Counted from the first letter of the stretch, positions 35,345-44,485 are shown. The stretch: 50,372 nt of DNA from SM23-62 sp964575235 (GCA_964575235.1 CAZNQG010000008.1:1-50372), one strand, 5' to 3'. Program-made: numbers and translations. Notes: generated from the letters alone by a model not told the origin.

Positions 35345-37366
35345 ATGAAAAAAGCCTGTATCTTCTGGATTTTAGTCACGCTGATTGCCTGCACCCCGCA
35401 AACCGGCGTCCCGGTCAGGGGACCGAGGAACGCGCATTACATCACCAACCAGGAGCCCCTGGTACCACAGCCCTATACGGCCCTGAACCTGGGGGACATA
35501 AAACCACGGGGCTGGCTTCTCCGGATGCTGGAGCTGCAACGGGACGGGCTGACCGGTCACCTGGACAGCATCTACGAGCAGGTATGCGGGGACCACAACG
35601 CCTGGCTCGGGGGATACGGGGACTGCTGGGAACGGGGACCCTACTGGCTCGACGGGCTGGTCCCCCTCGCCTACATCCTGGAAGACGAGGAGCTCATTGC
35701 CAAGGCACGGGAATGGATCGAATGGTCCATAGAGAACCAGCGTGAAACCGGCTATTTCGGTCCCCATCCAAAACCCGCCGGTGCCCCCGACCTGCCGGGC
35801 ACCCAGCAGGGCAACTGCGGGGACTGGTGGCCCAAGATGGTCATGCTCAAGGTCCTCCAGCAATACTATTCCGCCACGCGGGACGAGCGTGTGCTTGGCT
35901 TGATGGACCGGTATTTCCGCTACCAGCTCGAAACCCTGCCGGAATACCCCCTGGGCCACTGGACTTACTGGGGCAACCGCAGGGGAGGCGACAATCTTGC
36001 AGTAATATACTGGTATTACAACATCGTGAAGGAACCCTGGCTCCTGGAACTGGCCGAAATGATCCACCGGCACACCTATGACTGGACCGCGGTCTATTCG
36101 GGCAACGCGATCCGCCGCGTCAATCCCTACCCCCGGCTGCACTGTGTGAACGTCGCGCAGGGACTGAAGGAACCGGTCATCTATTACCAGCAGCATCCGG
36201 AGCAGAAATACCTGGATGCGGTTAAATCGGGACTGGCAGCTCTCCGGGACGTGCACGGTTTCGTCAACGGGATGTACGGGGGCGACGAGCACCTGCACGG
36301 GAACAACCCGACCCAGGGATCGGAACTTTGCACGGCGATCGAGATGATGTTTTCCTTCGAAAGCATACTGCCGGTTACCGGAGACATGTACTACTCGGAT
36401 TACCTCGAACGGATCGCCTACAACGTACTTCCAGCACAGCACGACGACCGCTTCCTGCGCAGGCAGTATTTCCAGCAGGTCAACCAGGTGCTGGTCACCA
36501 ACCAGGAGCGCAATTTCCACAACGACCACCGGGGCAGGATCGTGTTCGGGGTGCTGACCGGATACCCGTGCTGCACCTGCAACATGCACCAGGGCTGGCC
36601 GAAGTTCGTGCAGAACCTCTGGTATGCCACGGCCGACAACGGTCTGGCCGCACTGGTCTACGGTCCATCATCGGTCAGGGCCAGGGTCGCGGACGGCAAG
36701 GAGGTGCGCTTTACCGAGGAGACGGACTATCCTTTTTCCGAACGGATCCGTTTTCAATTCGAGGCAGAGGCACCCGTGGAATTCCCCTTCCACCTCAGGA
36801 TCCCGGCCTGGTGCGGCAACCCGCAGGTGGTCCTGAACGGGGAGCCCGAAACGTTTGATGCGGATACGGCACGCAGGCTGATGATCCTTCACCGGGAGTG
36901 GAAGCCGGGGGATGTCCTTGAACTGGTCCTCCCGATGGAAGTTGAAATCAGCCGGTGGTACGAAGGCTCGGCGGGGATCGAGCGGGGACCCCTGGTCTAT
37001 GCACTCCGGATCGAGGAAGACTGGAAAGAGGTCGAAAGCGGGGAATGGCCGCATTCCTATTTCGAGGTTCGGCCCGGTAGTCCATGGAACTACGGCATTC
37101 ACATGGAAACGCTCGAGAGTATGGATTTCAGGTTTGAAGCCCTGGAAGAGCCCGGGCAGATGCCCTGGAACCTGGAGAATGCGCCCGTCTCCCTGCACAC
37201 CCGTGCGAGCAGGATCCCGGGCTGGACCCTTTACAACCATTCGGCCGGTCCCCTGCCCTCCCCTGCGTATCCCCTGAGGACTCACCTGGAAGAGCGGGAA
37301 GAGATCTCCCTGGTGCCGTACGGCTGCACCACCCTCAGGATCGCCGAATTCCCGGTGCTGGAGTAA
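35345..37366 (+). CDS. DUF1680 glycoside hydrolase, beta-L-arabinofuranosidase family (GH127/146-like) lipoprotein
   Basis: A 673-residue protein with a lipoprotein signal (LVTLIAC, Cys16), so it is probably anchored in the envelope. The (alpha/alpha)6-barrel domain of DUF1680 runs to about residue 450 and C-terminal beta-sandwiches follow (RIPAWCG, GPLVYALR). The zinc-cysteine site known from GH127 HypBA1 is intact: E327-x-C329 (SELCTA) and the C409-C410 pair in PCCTCNMHQGW, spaced 80 residues apart. The first cysteine of the pair is the expected nucleophile. Enzymes of this clan release beta-L-arabinofuranose. It lies in tandem with GH172 and converges on the sugar-acid operon at 37476-43031. 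The substrate could also be another beta-linked furanose or sugar acid. Confidence 0.87.
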   Translation: MKKACIFWILVTLIACTPQTGVPVRGPRNAHYITNQEPLVPQPYTALNLGDIKPRGWLLRMLELQRDGLTGHLDSIYEQVCGDHNAWLGGYGDCWERGPYWLDGLVPLAYILEDEELIAKAREWIEWSIENQRETGYFGPHPKPAGAPDLPGTQQGNCGDWWPKMVMLKVLQQYYSATRDERVLGLMDRYFRYQLETLPEYPLGHWTYWGNRRGGDNLAVIYWYYNIVKEPWLLELAEMIHRHTYDWTAVYSGNAIRRVNPYPRLHCVNVAQGLKEPVIYYQQHPEQKYLDAVKSGLAALRDVHGFVNGMYGGDEHLHGNNPTQGSELCTAIEMMFSFESILPVTGDMYYSDYLERIAYNVLPAQHDDRFLRRQYFQQVNQVLVTNQERNFHNDHRGRIVFGVLTGYPCCTCNMHQGWPKFVQNLWYATADNGLAALVYGPSSVRARVADGKEVRFTEETDYPFSERIRFQFEAEAPVEFPFHLRIPAWCGNPQVVLNGEPETFDADTARRLMILHREWKPGDVLELVLPMEVEISRWYEGSAGIERGPLVYALRIEEDWKEVESGEWPHSYFEVRPGSPWNYGIHMETLESMDFRFEALEEPGQMPWNLENAPVSLHTRASRIPGWTLYNHSAGPLPSPAYPLRTHLEEREEISLVPYGCTTLRIAEFPVLE

Positions 37367-37475
37367 AACCATCGTCCCCTCACCACGGGGCAGACTGCCG
37401 GATCAACCGTTGTCTCCGGGATCCCGGCTTTTTCTCCGGCTGGGGAAACAGGGACTCGAAACCGGCGAATGCTCC

Positions 37476-39062
37476 CTATATTCTTCCGCGGGTCAGTTCC
37501 CCGTTCACCAGCCTCCAGATGCCTAGGGGATTCTCGTTTTTCAGGGCGGGCGGGAGTGCGGACTGGGGGAAATCCTGGTAACAGACGGGGCGGGAGAAGC
37601 GGCGGATGGCTGCCGTACCTACCGAGGTGGACTGCACGGCGGTCGTGGCCGGAAAGGGTCCGCCGTGTACCATGGCGTGGCAAACCTCCACCCCGGTCGG
37701 GTAGCCGTTGAAGATCAGCCTCCCGACCCTGGTTTCCAGTACCCGGATGAGTTCCCGGTATTCCTCCAGGTCCTCCTCCGTTCCGTGCAGGGTTGCCGTC
37801 AGGTGGCCGTCCATCATGCGTGCGATTTCGATCATTTCCTTTTTGCTGCTGGATTGGATGCCGAGGGTCGAGGGACCGAAAACCTCCTCGGCAATATCCG
37901 GATTCCTGAGGAAGTCCTGCCCGCTGGTGGCAAACACCCGGGCATGGGCCCGGTTGCCGTTTTCCGTGTCCTCTCCTTCCGCAACCAGTTTCACACCCTT
38001 GCTTTTTCCCAGGCGCTCCGCCTTTGTAAGGAATCCCTCCCGGATGGCTTCCGAGAGCATGGTACCCGAGGGGATTTCCGCGCTCAAACGGCCGAGCTGA
38101 TCCATGAACCCGTCGGTTTCCTGCGAAGCCTGCCCGATGACGAGTCCCGGGTTGGTACAGAACTGTCCCACGCCCAGGGTAAAGGATTGCACCATTCCCT
38201 GTGCAATGTTCCCGGCCCTTTCCTTCATAGCCCCCGGCAGGATGAACACCGGGTTGACGCTTCCCATTTCAGCAAAGACCGGGATGGGTATATCACGCTG
38301 GTTGGCTGCATCGAACAGGGCTTTCCCTCCCCGGAAGGAACCCGTAAACCCGATGGCCCGAACGTCCGGGTGTTCGACCAGGGCCATCCCCACCCGGTTG
38401 CTTTTCCCGTGGATCATGGAGAACAATCCCCCGGGCATTCCGGTTCTCCGGATGGCTCTCCGGATGGCTTCACCCACGATCTCCGACGTACCCGGGTGCA
38501 GGGGATGGGCCTTTACCACAACCGGGCAGCCGGCCGCCAGGGCGGAAGCGGTATCGCCCCCGGCCACCGAGAAGGCCAGCGGGAAGTTGCTCGCCCCGAA
38601 GACGCCCACGGGTCCCATGCCAACCTGCATCTGCCGGATATCGGGCCTGGGCGCGGGCTGGCGGTCCGCGATGGCCGTATCGATACGGGCATCCAGCCAG
38701 AATCCCTCGCGAACCACGGAAGCAAACAGTTTAAGCTGGTTCACCGTCCGCATGCGTTCGCCGGTCAGCCTGGCCTCGGGCAGGGCGGTTTCGGCCATGC
38801 AGCGTTCGATCAGGAAATCCCCGGCCTCCAGGATCTCCTCCGCGATGGCCTCGAGCAGGGACGCCCGGTCCCCGTACGATCTTTCACGGTTTGCGTCGAA
38901 GGCCTTGACCGCCAGGTTGAGCGCCTCGTCGATCTCATCGAGGGTCGCCTCGGTGAATTCTGTGTCCAGTTCTTTCCGCGTGAGCGGATCCAGGGCACTG
39001 TACTTTTCCTTTCCTTTCCCGCTTGACTGGGGACCGATCAGGTTTAATCCGCTAAGTTTCAT
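37476..39062 (-). CDS. Alpha-ketoglutaric semialdehyde (2,5-dioxopentanoate) dehydrogenase
   Basis: A 528-residue NAD(P)-dependent aldehyde dehydrogenase that would oxidise 2,5-dioxopentanoate to 2-oxoglutarate. The active site is intact: N159 in GASNFP, K184 in VVVKAHP, E265 in FAEMGS and catalytic C302 in GQFCTNPG. The MGPVGVFGASNFPLAFS segment and the length of about 525 are typical of the NADP-dependent KGSADH clade used in pentose-acid, glucarate and hydroxyproline breakdown. It is last in a four-gene operon, 12 bases after the FAH-family gene. The context of a pentonate dehydratase and a 2-keto-3-deoxy-acid dehydratase makes the pentose-acid role the best assignment. Confidence 0.9.
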   Translation of the reverse strand: MKLSGLNLIGPQSSGKGKEKYSALDPLTRKELDTEFTEATLDEIDEALNLAVKAFDANRERSYGDRASLLEAIAEEILEAGDFLIERCMAETALPEARLTGERMRTVNQLKLFASVVREGFWLDARIDTAIADRQPAPRPDIRQMQVGMGPVGVFGASNFPLAFSVAGGDTASALAAGCPVVVKAHPLHPGTSEIVGEAIRRAIRRTGMPGGLFSMIHGKSNRVGMALVEHPDVRAIGFTGSFRGGKALFDAANQRDIPIPVFAEMGSVNPVFILPGAMKERAGNIAQGMVQSFTLGVGQFCTNPGLVIGQASQETDGFMDQLGRLSAEIPSGTMLSEAIREGFLTKAERLGKSKGVKLVAEGEDTENGNRAHARVFATSGQDFLRNPDIAEEVFGPSTLGIQSSSKKEMIEIARMMDGHLTATLHGTEEDLEEYRELIRVLETRVGRLIFNGYPTGVEVCHAMVHGGPFPATTAVQSTSVGTAAIRRFSRPVCYQDFPQSALPPALKNENPLGIWRLVNGELTRGRI

Positions 39063-39074
39063 ATGCTTGTGTTT

Positions 39075-39950
39075 TTATTCTACTACGTTGGTAAGGGTAC
39101 CGATCCGGTCCATCCGGATGCGGATCTCGTCGCCGGAGCGAAGGCTGAAATCGTTCGGGGGAACGATGCCGGTTCCGGTCATCAGCAGGCAGCCTTCCGG
39201 GAAGCTGCATTCCCGGTAAAGGTATTCCACCAGCTCGGTATGCCTGCGTTTCATCCGGCCGATGGAGACTTTATCGCTGAATACGGTGGAGCCGGACCGC
39301 AGAACCTCCAGGCTTATCACGGTATCCTGCGGTATGGGTTTATCGCTGACATAGATACCGGGACCCAGGGCGGCGGAACCGTCGTAGGTTTTGGCCTGGG
39401 GAAGGTACAGGGGGTTCTCCCCTTCGATGTCCCTGGAGCTCATGTCGTTGCCGGCGGTGTATCCTACGATTCTGGCATTCGAAGTGATCATGAGGGTCAG
39501 CTCGGGTTCCGGAACGTTCCAGGCGGAGTCCCTGCGGATCCTGACTTTGGCTCCGGACCCGACGCAGCGCCGGGGACTGGCCTTGAAAAAGAGCTCCGGC
39601 CGGTCTGCATCGTATACCCGCTGGTAAAAATCCCCGCCCCCGGCATCCCCGGCTTCCTCCTTGCGCGCTTCCCGGCTCCGCATATAGGTTACCCCTGCCC
39701 CCCAGACCTCCTGCCTGCCTATGGGCGGCAGCAGGTCCTCTGACAGGATCCCGGCGGCTTCCTCCCGGGAAACGGACCGGATCGCTGCGGCGGTTTTTCC
39801 CGGCAGGTTTGAAGTCCCCTCCCCGCCAGCATCGAGCAGTTCCCGGTACAGGTCGTCCCGGTTGACCAGTTCATCCCAGTCCCGGTCCATAAGGAAAAAT
39901 GCCTCTTCCTTTTCGAGCAGGACTCCATTCCGGGTGCGGTAGATGATCAT
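39075..39950 (-). CDS. FAH-family 2-keto-3-deoxy-pentonate dehydratase (candidate)
   Basis: A 291-residue fumarylacetoacetate-hydrolase-fold protein. The metal ligands are visible as E148-x-E150 (VPEPEL) and D169 (GNDM). SSRDIEGENPLYLPQAKTYDGS, split across the lid, and TGTGIVPPNDFSL are hallmarks of this family. Archaeal 2-keto-3-deoxy-D-arabinonate dehydratase belongs here and forms 2,5-dioxopentanoate. Its position between an arabinonate-type dehydratase and the semialdehyde dehydrogenase fits that step exactly. The alternative is a 2,4-diketo-acid hydrolase of the non-phosphorylative fucose/rhamnose routes, but those do not need the semialdehyde dehydrogenase next door. Gaps of 12 bases separate it from both neighbours. 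Confidence 0.85.
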   Translation of the reverse strand: MIIYRTRNGVLLEKEEAFFLMDRDWDELVNRDDLYRELLDAGGEGTSNLPGKTAAAIRSVSREEAAGILSEDLLPPIGRQEVWGAGVTYMRSREARKEEAGDAGGGDFYQRVYDADRPELFFKASPRRCVGSGAKVRIRRDSAWNVPEPELTLMITSNARIVGYTAGNDMSSRDIEGENPLYLPQAKTYDGSAALGPGIYVSDKPIPQDTVISLEVLRSGSTVFSDKVSIGRMKRRHTELVEYLYRECSFPEGCLLMTGTGIVPPNDFSLRSGDEIRIRMDRIGTLTNVVE

Positions 39951-39962
39951 AACGGCTCGTTT

Positions 39963-41297
39963 TTAAATGAACAGGTTGACCAGTGACAGGAGGATCATGG
40001 CGGAAAAGCCGAGTACGGCGGATCCGCTGCTGAGCAGCCTGTAGCCGTCCTTTACGCTCATGTCGCTCATCTGGGTCACGACCCAGAAATAACTGTCGTT
40101 GGCGTGGGAGACCACGGCGGCGCCTGCACCGGTGGCGACCACCACCATGGCCCTGGAAACCTCGCTGTCGAGTCCCAAACTCCCCAGCAGGGGCATCATC
40201 AGGGAGGCCGTGGTAATGATGGCCACCGTTGATGATCCCTGTGCGGTCTTCAGGGCCGCGGCAACCAGGAACGGAAGCCACAGTCCCAGTCCCGATCCCC
40301 TCACGGAATCCTCCAGCAGGATCCCGAAATCGGAGTTCTGGAGAATCCTGCCGAAAGCCCCCCCGGCGCCCGTGATCAGGATGATGATCGCGGCATCCTT
40401 CAGGGCCCTGCCGACCCATCCCGAGGCCGAGAGCATGGCCCTGTCCAGTTTTTTGGGAAGCATAAAGGCCAGGATCATGCCGATGATCAGGGCAACCATG
40501 GGGTTCCCTATAAAACGGGCGACGGTCCTGAACTGGCCCGTGCCGAAAGGTTCGGTGGGAAAATCCGCCACGGACTTCAGCACGATCAGGACCAGGGGAA
40601 GGATGATGGGCAGGAAGGATTTCAGGGCGGAGGGGGCTTCCCCGGTGATCTTTTCGACCTGGGCGGGCGAAAGATCCGGGTTTGGATCGATAAAGACCCT
40701 GGAGGCAACCCGCCTGGCAAATAGCGTTGTGATCCCCGCCGCCCAAATGCTGGCGCCGAGCCCGATGATGATCACCAGTCCCACATCGGCACCGAGGATC
40801 CCTGCGGCCGCGATGGGGCCGGGCGTGGGCGGCACCATGGTATGCGTGGCCATCAGTCCCAGGCTGAGCGCTATGGCCGTACCGGCAAGCGATAGTCCCG
40901 ATTTCTTGGTCAGGGCCCGGTTCAGGGGACTCAGGATGATGAACCCGCTGTCGGCGAAGACCGGTATGGAGACGATGTAGCCGATTACGGCCATGGCCTG
41001 GTGGATCCGCTTGGGACCGATCAGGCGGAGGATCACGCCGGCCAGTGCATAGGCGCCGCCGGACTGTTCCAGGAAGGTGCCGATGACGATGCCGGCGATG
41101 ATGATGATCCCGATGCTGCCGACGGTGCTGCCGAATCCCTGGTTTATGGAGGCTATGATCGTTTCGAGGGACATCCCGGAGAACAGCCCGAAGAACAGGG
41201 CTGCCGCCAGCAGGGCCAGGAAGGGGTGCAGCTTCAACCGGGTGGTTGAAAATACGATGAAAGCGACGCACAGAAGGATAAGAACAACGATCAGCAT
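39963..41297 (-). CDS. GntP-family sugar-acid permease
   Basis: A 444-residue inner-membrane transporter with 12 or more hydrophobic helices. Family marks are SIPVFADSGFIIL at about 108-120 and THTMVPPTPGPIAAAG at about 150-165. There is also a late TGAGGAFGRILQNS segment, and VSHANDSYFWVVTQ near 400. GntP proteins are proton symporters for gluconate and related sugar acids. Placed between the dehydratase and FAH-family genes, it probably imports the pentonate or hexonate that the operon degrades. This means the operon can work on an acid taken from outside, and no sugar dehydrogenase is needed locally. Confidence 0.9.
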   Translation of the reverse strand: MLIVVLILLCVAFIVFSTTRLKLHPFLALLAAALFFGLFSGMSLETIIASINQGFGSTVGSIGIIIIAGIVIGTFLEQSGGAYALAGVILRLIGPKRIHQAMAVIGYIVSIPVFADSGFIILSPLNRALTKKSGLSLAGTAIALSLGLMATHTMVPPTPGPIAAAGILGADVGLVIIIGLGASIWAAGITTLFARRVASRVFIDPNPDLSPAQVEKITGEAPSALKSFLPIILPLVLIVLKSVADFPTEPFGTGQFRTVARFIGNPMVALIIGMILAFMLPKKLDRAMLSASGWVGRALKDAAIIILITGAGGAFGRILQNSDFGILLEDSVRGSGLGLWLPFLVAAALKTAQGSSTVAIITTASLMMPLLGSLGLDSEVSRAMVVVATGAGAAVVSHANDSYFWVVTQMSDMSVKDGYRLLSSGSAVLGFSAMILLSLVNLFI

Positions 41298-41309
41298 GGA
41301 CCTTAGGGT

Positions 41310-43031
41310 TTAGTGGAGATCCCTGAGCACCTCATGCCCTGAGGATCCCCTCAGAAAATCAAAGTCGCAGCCTTTCTCGGCCTGTTCGACGTGGTTTACA
41401 AAGAGACGCACATACCCGCGTTCGGCGGGGACTGCAGGGGATTTCCATCCGTCCCTGCGTTTTTCCAGCTCTGCTTCGGGAACATCCAGGCGGAGTGTGC
41501 GGTTTTCCACGTCCAGTTCGATGAAATCCCCGTTCTGCACCAGGGCCAGGGTGCCCCCGATGGCAGATTCGGGCGAGACATGAAGGACCACGGTGCCGTA
41601 AGCGGTCCCGCTCATGCGCCCGTCCGAGATTCGGACCATGTCTGTTACGCCCTTCTTGAGGAGTTTCTCCGGGAGGTCCATGTTGCCCACCTCCGGCATC
41701 CCCGGGTAGCCCGCCGGTCCCACATTCTTCAGCACCATCACGCAGGATTCGTCGATGTCCAGCGAGGGGTCATCCACCCTGGCATGGTAGTCCTCGATGG
41801 TTTCGAAGACCACGGCCCGGCCCCTGTGCTTCATCAGGGAAGCGGTGGCGGCCGAGGGCTTGATCACGGCCCCGTTTTCGCAAAGGTTCCCCGTCAGAAC
41901 GGCGATCCCGGCCTTCTCCTGCAGGGGCTTACCCAGCGTTGTAATCACTTCCCGGTTGTAGCAGGGGGCGTCGCGGCAGTTTTCACCCAGGGTTTTCCCG
42001 TTGGCGGTTATTACATCCATATGCAGCAGGTCCCTCAGCTCGTCCAGGACGACGGGCAGTCCCCCTGCATAATAAAAATCCTCCATCAGGAATTTCCCCG
42101 AGGGCATCAGGTTGACCAGGAGGGGCATGCCGCTTCCCAGCCGGTCGAAATCCTCCAGTTCCAGTTTCACCCCCACCCTGCCGGCAATGGCCAGCATATG
42201 GATCATCAGGTTGGTCGAGCCCCCGACGGCGGAGTTCACCCGGATGGCATTCTCGAAGGCCTTCCTGGTAAGCAATTGGGTGATCCGGAGGTCTTCCCTC
42301 ACCATTTCCACGATGCGGTTACCCGTAAGGTGGGCCAGGACCTTCTTGCGGGAATCCACGGCCGGGATGGCCGCGGCCCCGGGCAGGGTCAATCCCATGG
42401 TCTCGACCATGCAGGCCAGGCTGGAAGCCGTGCCCATGGTCATGCAGTGCCCGGCGCTTCGCGACATGCAGGATTCGGCCTCCACCAGGTCCTCCCTGCT
42501 GACGGTTCCTTTTTTCATCCCTTCGGCAAGCTGCCAGGTGGCCGTGCCGGACCCTATGTCCGTCCCCCGAAACCTCCCGTTCAGCATGGGTCCCCCGGGC
42601 ATCACCATGGTCGGGAGTCCCACGCTGGCGGCTCCCATCAGCGCGGAAGGTGTTGTTTTGTCGCAGCCGGTCAAAAGGACCACCCCGTCGAGGGGGTTGG
42701 CCCGGATGGATTCCTCCACGTCCATGCTCACCAGGTTCCGGTGCAGCATGGTGGTGGGTTTCATGATGGTTTCCCCCAGCGACATGACCGGGAACTCCAG
42801 GGGAAACCCTCCGGCCTCGTACACCCCACGCTTGACGATCTCGGCGAAATCCCTCAGGTGCGCATTGCAGGGGGTCAGGTCGGACCAGGTATTGCAGATG
42901 CCGATGACCGGGCGGCCCCGGAACATGTGGTCCGGGTGGCCCTGGTTCCTCAGCCAGCTCCGGTGGACGTAACCCATTTTGTCGTCCTTGCCGAACCATT
43001 CGGCGCTTCTCAGTTTTTGTTGTTTTTTCAT
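41310..43031 (-). CDS. IlvD/Edd-family sugar-acid dehydratase, L-arabinonate-type
   Basis: A 573-residue iron-sulfur dehydratase from the ATG at 43031; an in-frame ATG at 43067 lies in the promoter region. It would convert L-arabinonate (or D-xylonate or a similar acid) to the 2-keto-3-deoxy acid. The three [2Fe-2S] cysteines are C55 (LTPCNAH), C123 (TGCDKTT) and C196 (AGHCMTM), matching in spacing those I recall for Rhizobium L-arabinonate dehydratase (59, 127, 200). K125 in CDK is the lysine usually carbamylated for magnesium, and GRMSGTAYG carries the probable catalytic serine. The N-terminal LRSAEWFG is typical of the sugar-acid rather than the branched-chain amino-acid clade. It is first in the operon and preceded by a 14-bp palindrome. 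Confidence 0.9.
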   Translation of the reverse strand: MKKQQKLRSAEWFGKDDKMGYVHRSWLRNQGHPDHMFRGRPVIGICNTWSDLTPCNAHLRDFAEIVKRGVYEAGGFPLEFPVMSLGETIMKPTTMLHRNLVSMDVEESIRANPLDGVVLLTGCDKTTPSALMGAASVGLPTMVMPGGPMLNGRFRGTDIGSGTATWQLAEGMKKGTVSREDLVEAESCMSRSAGHCMTMGTASSLACMVETMGLTLPGAAAIPAVDSRKKVLAHLTGNRIVEMVREDLRITQLLTRKAFENAIRVNSAVGGSTNLMIHMLAIAGRVGVKLELEDFDRLGSGMPLLVNLMPSGKFLMEDFYYAGGLPVVLDELRDLLHMDVITANGKTLGENCRDAPCYNREVITTLGKPLQEKAGIAVLTGNLCENGAVIKPSAATASLMKHRGRAVVFETIEDYHARVDDPSLDIDESCVMVLKNVGPAGYPGMPEVGNMDLPEKLLKKGVTDMVRISDGRMSGTAYGTVVLHVSPESAIGGTLALVQNGDFIELDVENRTLRLDVPEAELEKRRDGWKSPAVPAERGYVRLFVNHVEQAEKGCDFDFLRGSSGHEVLRDLH

Positions 43032-43067
43032 GATCGAATATAGCCAGAATACGCAAAACATTATCAT

Positions 43068-43081
43068 AAATATCGATATTT
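43068..43081. promoter_or_regulatory. Perfect 14-bp palindrome, candidate operator of the sugar-acid operon
   Basis: AAATATCGATATTT is an exact inverted repeat, 37 bases upstream of the dehydratase start and 81 bases upstream of the serpin start, in a divergent region. Dimeric GntR- and LacI-type regulators bind such sites. No regulator gene is adjacent. Confidence 0.5.
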
Positions 43082-43161
43082 TACCCCCGGGAAAGCAGGT
43101 CCCAAAGCAACCTTTTCCCCTCCGGGATCATCTTTTATCTGTATCATCAACGTTAGGAGAG

Positions 43162-44394
43162 ATGAAAGCGAAGAATATTGCAGCAATATGCCTGCTTGCG
43201 GTCCTGGTGGCCGCCTGCGAGATCAACCCGGCCGAACCGGAATCAAAGGACCTGAACCTGAACAAGAAATCCCAGGAACTGCTGGAGTCCGGCGACGAAT
43301 TCGGGCTGGACCTTTTTACCGAGGTCATGAAGGCTGCGGAACCGGGCGAGAACATCATGATCTCCCCCCTGAGCGTAACGCTTGCACTGGGGATGACCCT
43401 GAACGGGGCCGTATCCGGCACACGTGAAGCCATGGAGGAAGCCCTGAGGCTGCAGGGATTCACGGAGGAGGAAATCAACCAGGGTTACAAGAGCATCATC
43501 GACCAGTTGCTGGACCTGGACCCGAAGGTGGTAATGGAAATCGCCAATTCGATCTGGTACAGGGACGATTATTCTGTCCTGGAAGATTTCATCCAGGTCA
43601 ACCAGGAGCATTTCTACGCGGAAATACGCTCCCTGGACTTCAACCGGCCCGATGCAAAGGACATCATCAACGGGTGGGTTTCCGAACAGACCCACGAACT
43701 CATCACGGAGATCATTGACCGGATCCCGGACGAAGCCGTAATGTACCTGATCAATGCCATCTATTTCAAGGGGACCTGGACCTACGAGTTCGATCCTGAC
43801 GACACCGAGCCGAAACCCTTTTTCCCCGAAGAGGGTGCTTCGTTCGAGACCCCGGCCATGCGCCAGGAGGCAACGCTGAACTATTTAAAGAACGACCTTT
43901 TCCAGCTGGTCGAGCTTCCGTATGGGGACCGGGATTTCAGCATGCTGGCATTCCTGCCTGAGGGGAACCATACCTGTGCGGATGTAATTGCCGAAATGAA
44001 CAACGACAACTGGATAAGCTGGTCCGGCCAGATGGCCGAAACCGACGTCCTGGTCCAGCTCCCGAAATTCAAGTTCGAAACCTTCAAGCTGCTCAACGAT
44101 CCGCTCTCGGGCCTGGGAATGGGGGTGGCATTTACGGACGGGGCGGACTTTTCAGGCATAAACCCTGAAGGCAACATATTCATATCCAGGGTTCTGCACA
44201 AGACATTCATCGATGTGAACGAGGAGGGGACCGAGGCCGCGGCTGTTACGGCCGTCGAGATGAGCTTCACCTCGGTTGAGCCCGGCGGTCCGGTATACTT
44301 CATCGCCCAGAAGCCTTTCCTGTTCGCCATCCGGGAAAATTCCACCGGCAGCATTCTGTTCATCGGGAAACTGAGCAAGCCCAGCTACGAATAA
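43162..44394 (+). CDS. Serpin-family serine protease inhibitor, lipoprotein
   Basis: A 410-residue protein from the ATG at 43162, preceded by aggaga; the frame extends to 42979 without signal character. It has a lipobox (LVAAC, Cys19), so it is probably envelope-anchored. Serpin landmarks are MISPLSVTLALGM, NSIWYRDDY, NAIYFKGTW, FSMLAFLPEG and QLPKFKFE, with the C-terminal PFLFAIRENSTGSILFIGKL. The hinge DVNEEGTEAAAVTA fits the inhibitory consensus (G356 as P15, T357 as P14, A359-A361 as P12-P10). Counting forward places P1 at T370 and P1' at S371, a prediction only. Inhibitory serpins trap proteases irreversibly; here the target may be host, predator or self proteases. It is divergent from the sugar-acid operon. 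Confidence 0.9.
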   Translation: MKAKNIAAICLLAVLVAACEINPAEPESKDLNLNKKSQELLESGDEFGLDLFTEVMKAAEPGENIMISPLSVTLALGMTLNGAVSGTREAMEEALRLQGFTEEEINQGYKSIIDQLLDLDPKVVMEIANSIWYRDDYSVLEDFIQVNQEHFYAEIRSLDFNRPDAKDIINGWVSEQTHELITEIIDRIPDEAVMYLINAIYFKGTWTYEFDPDDTEPKPFFPEEGASFETPAMRQEATLNYLKNDLFQLVELPYGDRDFSMLAFLPEGNHTCADVIAEMNNDNWISWSGQMAETDVLVQLPKFKFETFKLLNDPLSGLGMGVAFTDGADFSGINPEGNIFISRVLHKTFIDVNEEGTEAAAVTAVEMSFTSVEPGGPVYFIAQKPFLFAIRENSTGSILFIGKLSKPSYE

Positions 44395-44485
44395 GGATTC
44401 GGTACGCAGGCCCGTTCAAGGAGGCGGTTCCACGGAACGACAAGCCGGGTCCCCCGGAGAAGACTAAGCATTTCCCTTTCCCCCC

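Noticed and set aside
37367..37475. Terminator between the DUF1680 gene and the semialdehyde dehydrogenase gene
   Set aside because: Only short GC palindromes such as ccgggatcccgg are present, with no convincing stem-loop plus T-run.
39871..41271. Minus-strand frame (466 codons) overlapping the GntP permease
   Set aside because: It runs in another frame of the same strand, is Arg/His/Gly-rich, and lacks any membrane or domain pattern, while the GntP frame has strong family motifs.
41391..43043. Plus-strand frame (550 codons) opposite the dehydratase
   Set aside because: Antisense shadow; the opposite strand has the full iron-sulfur dehydratase motif set.
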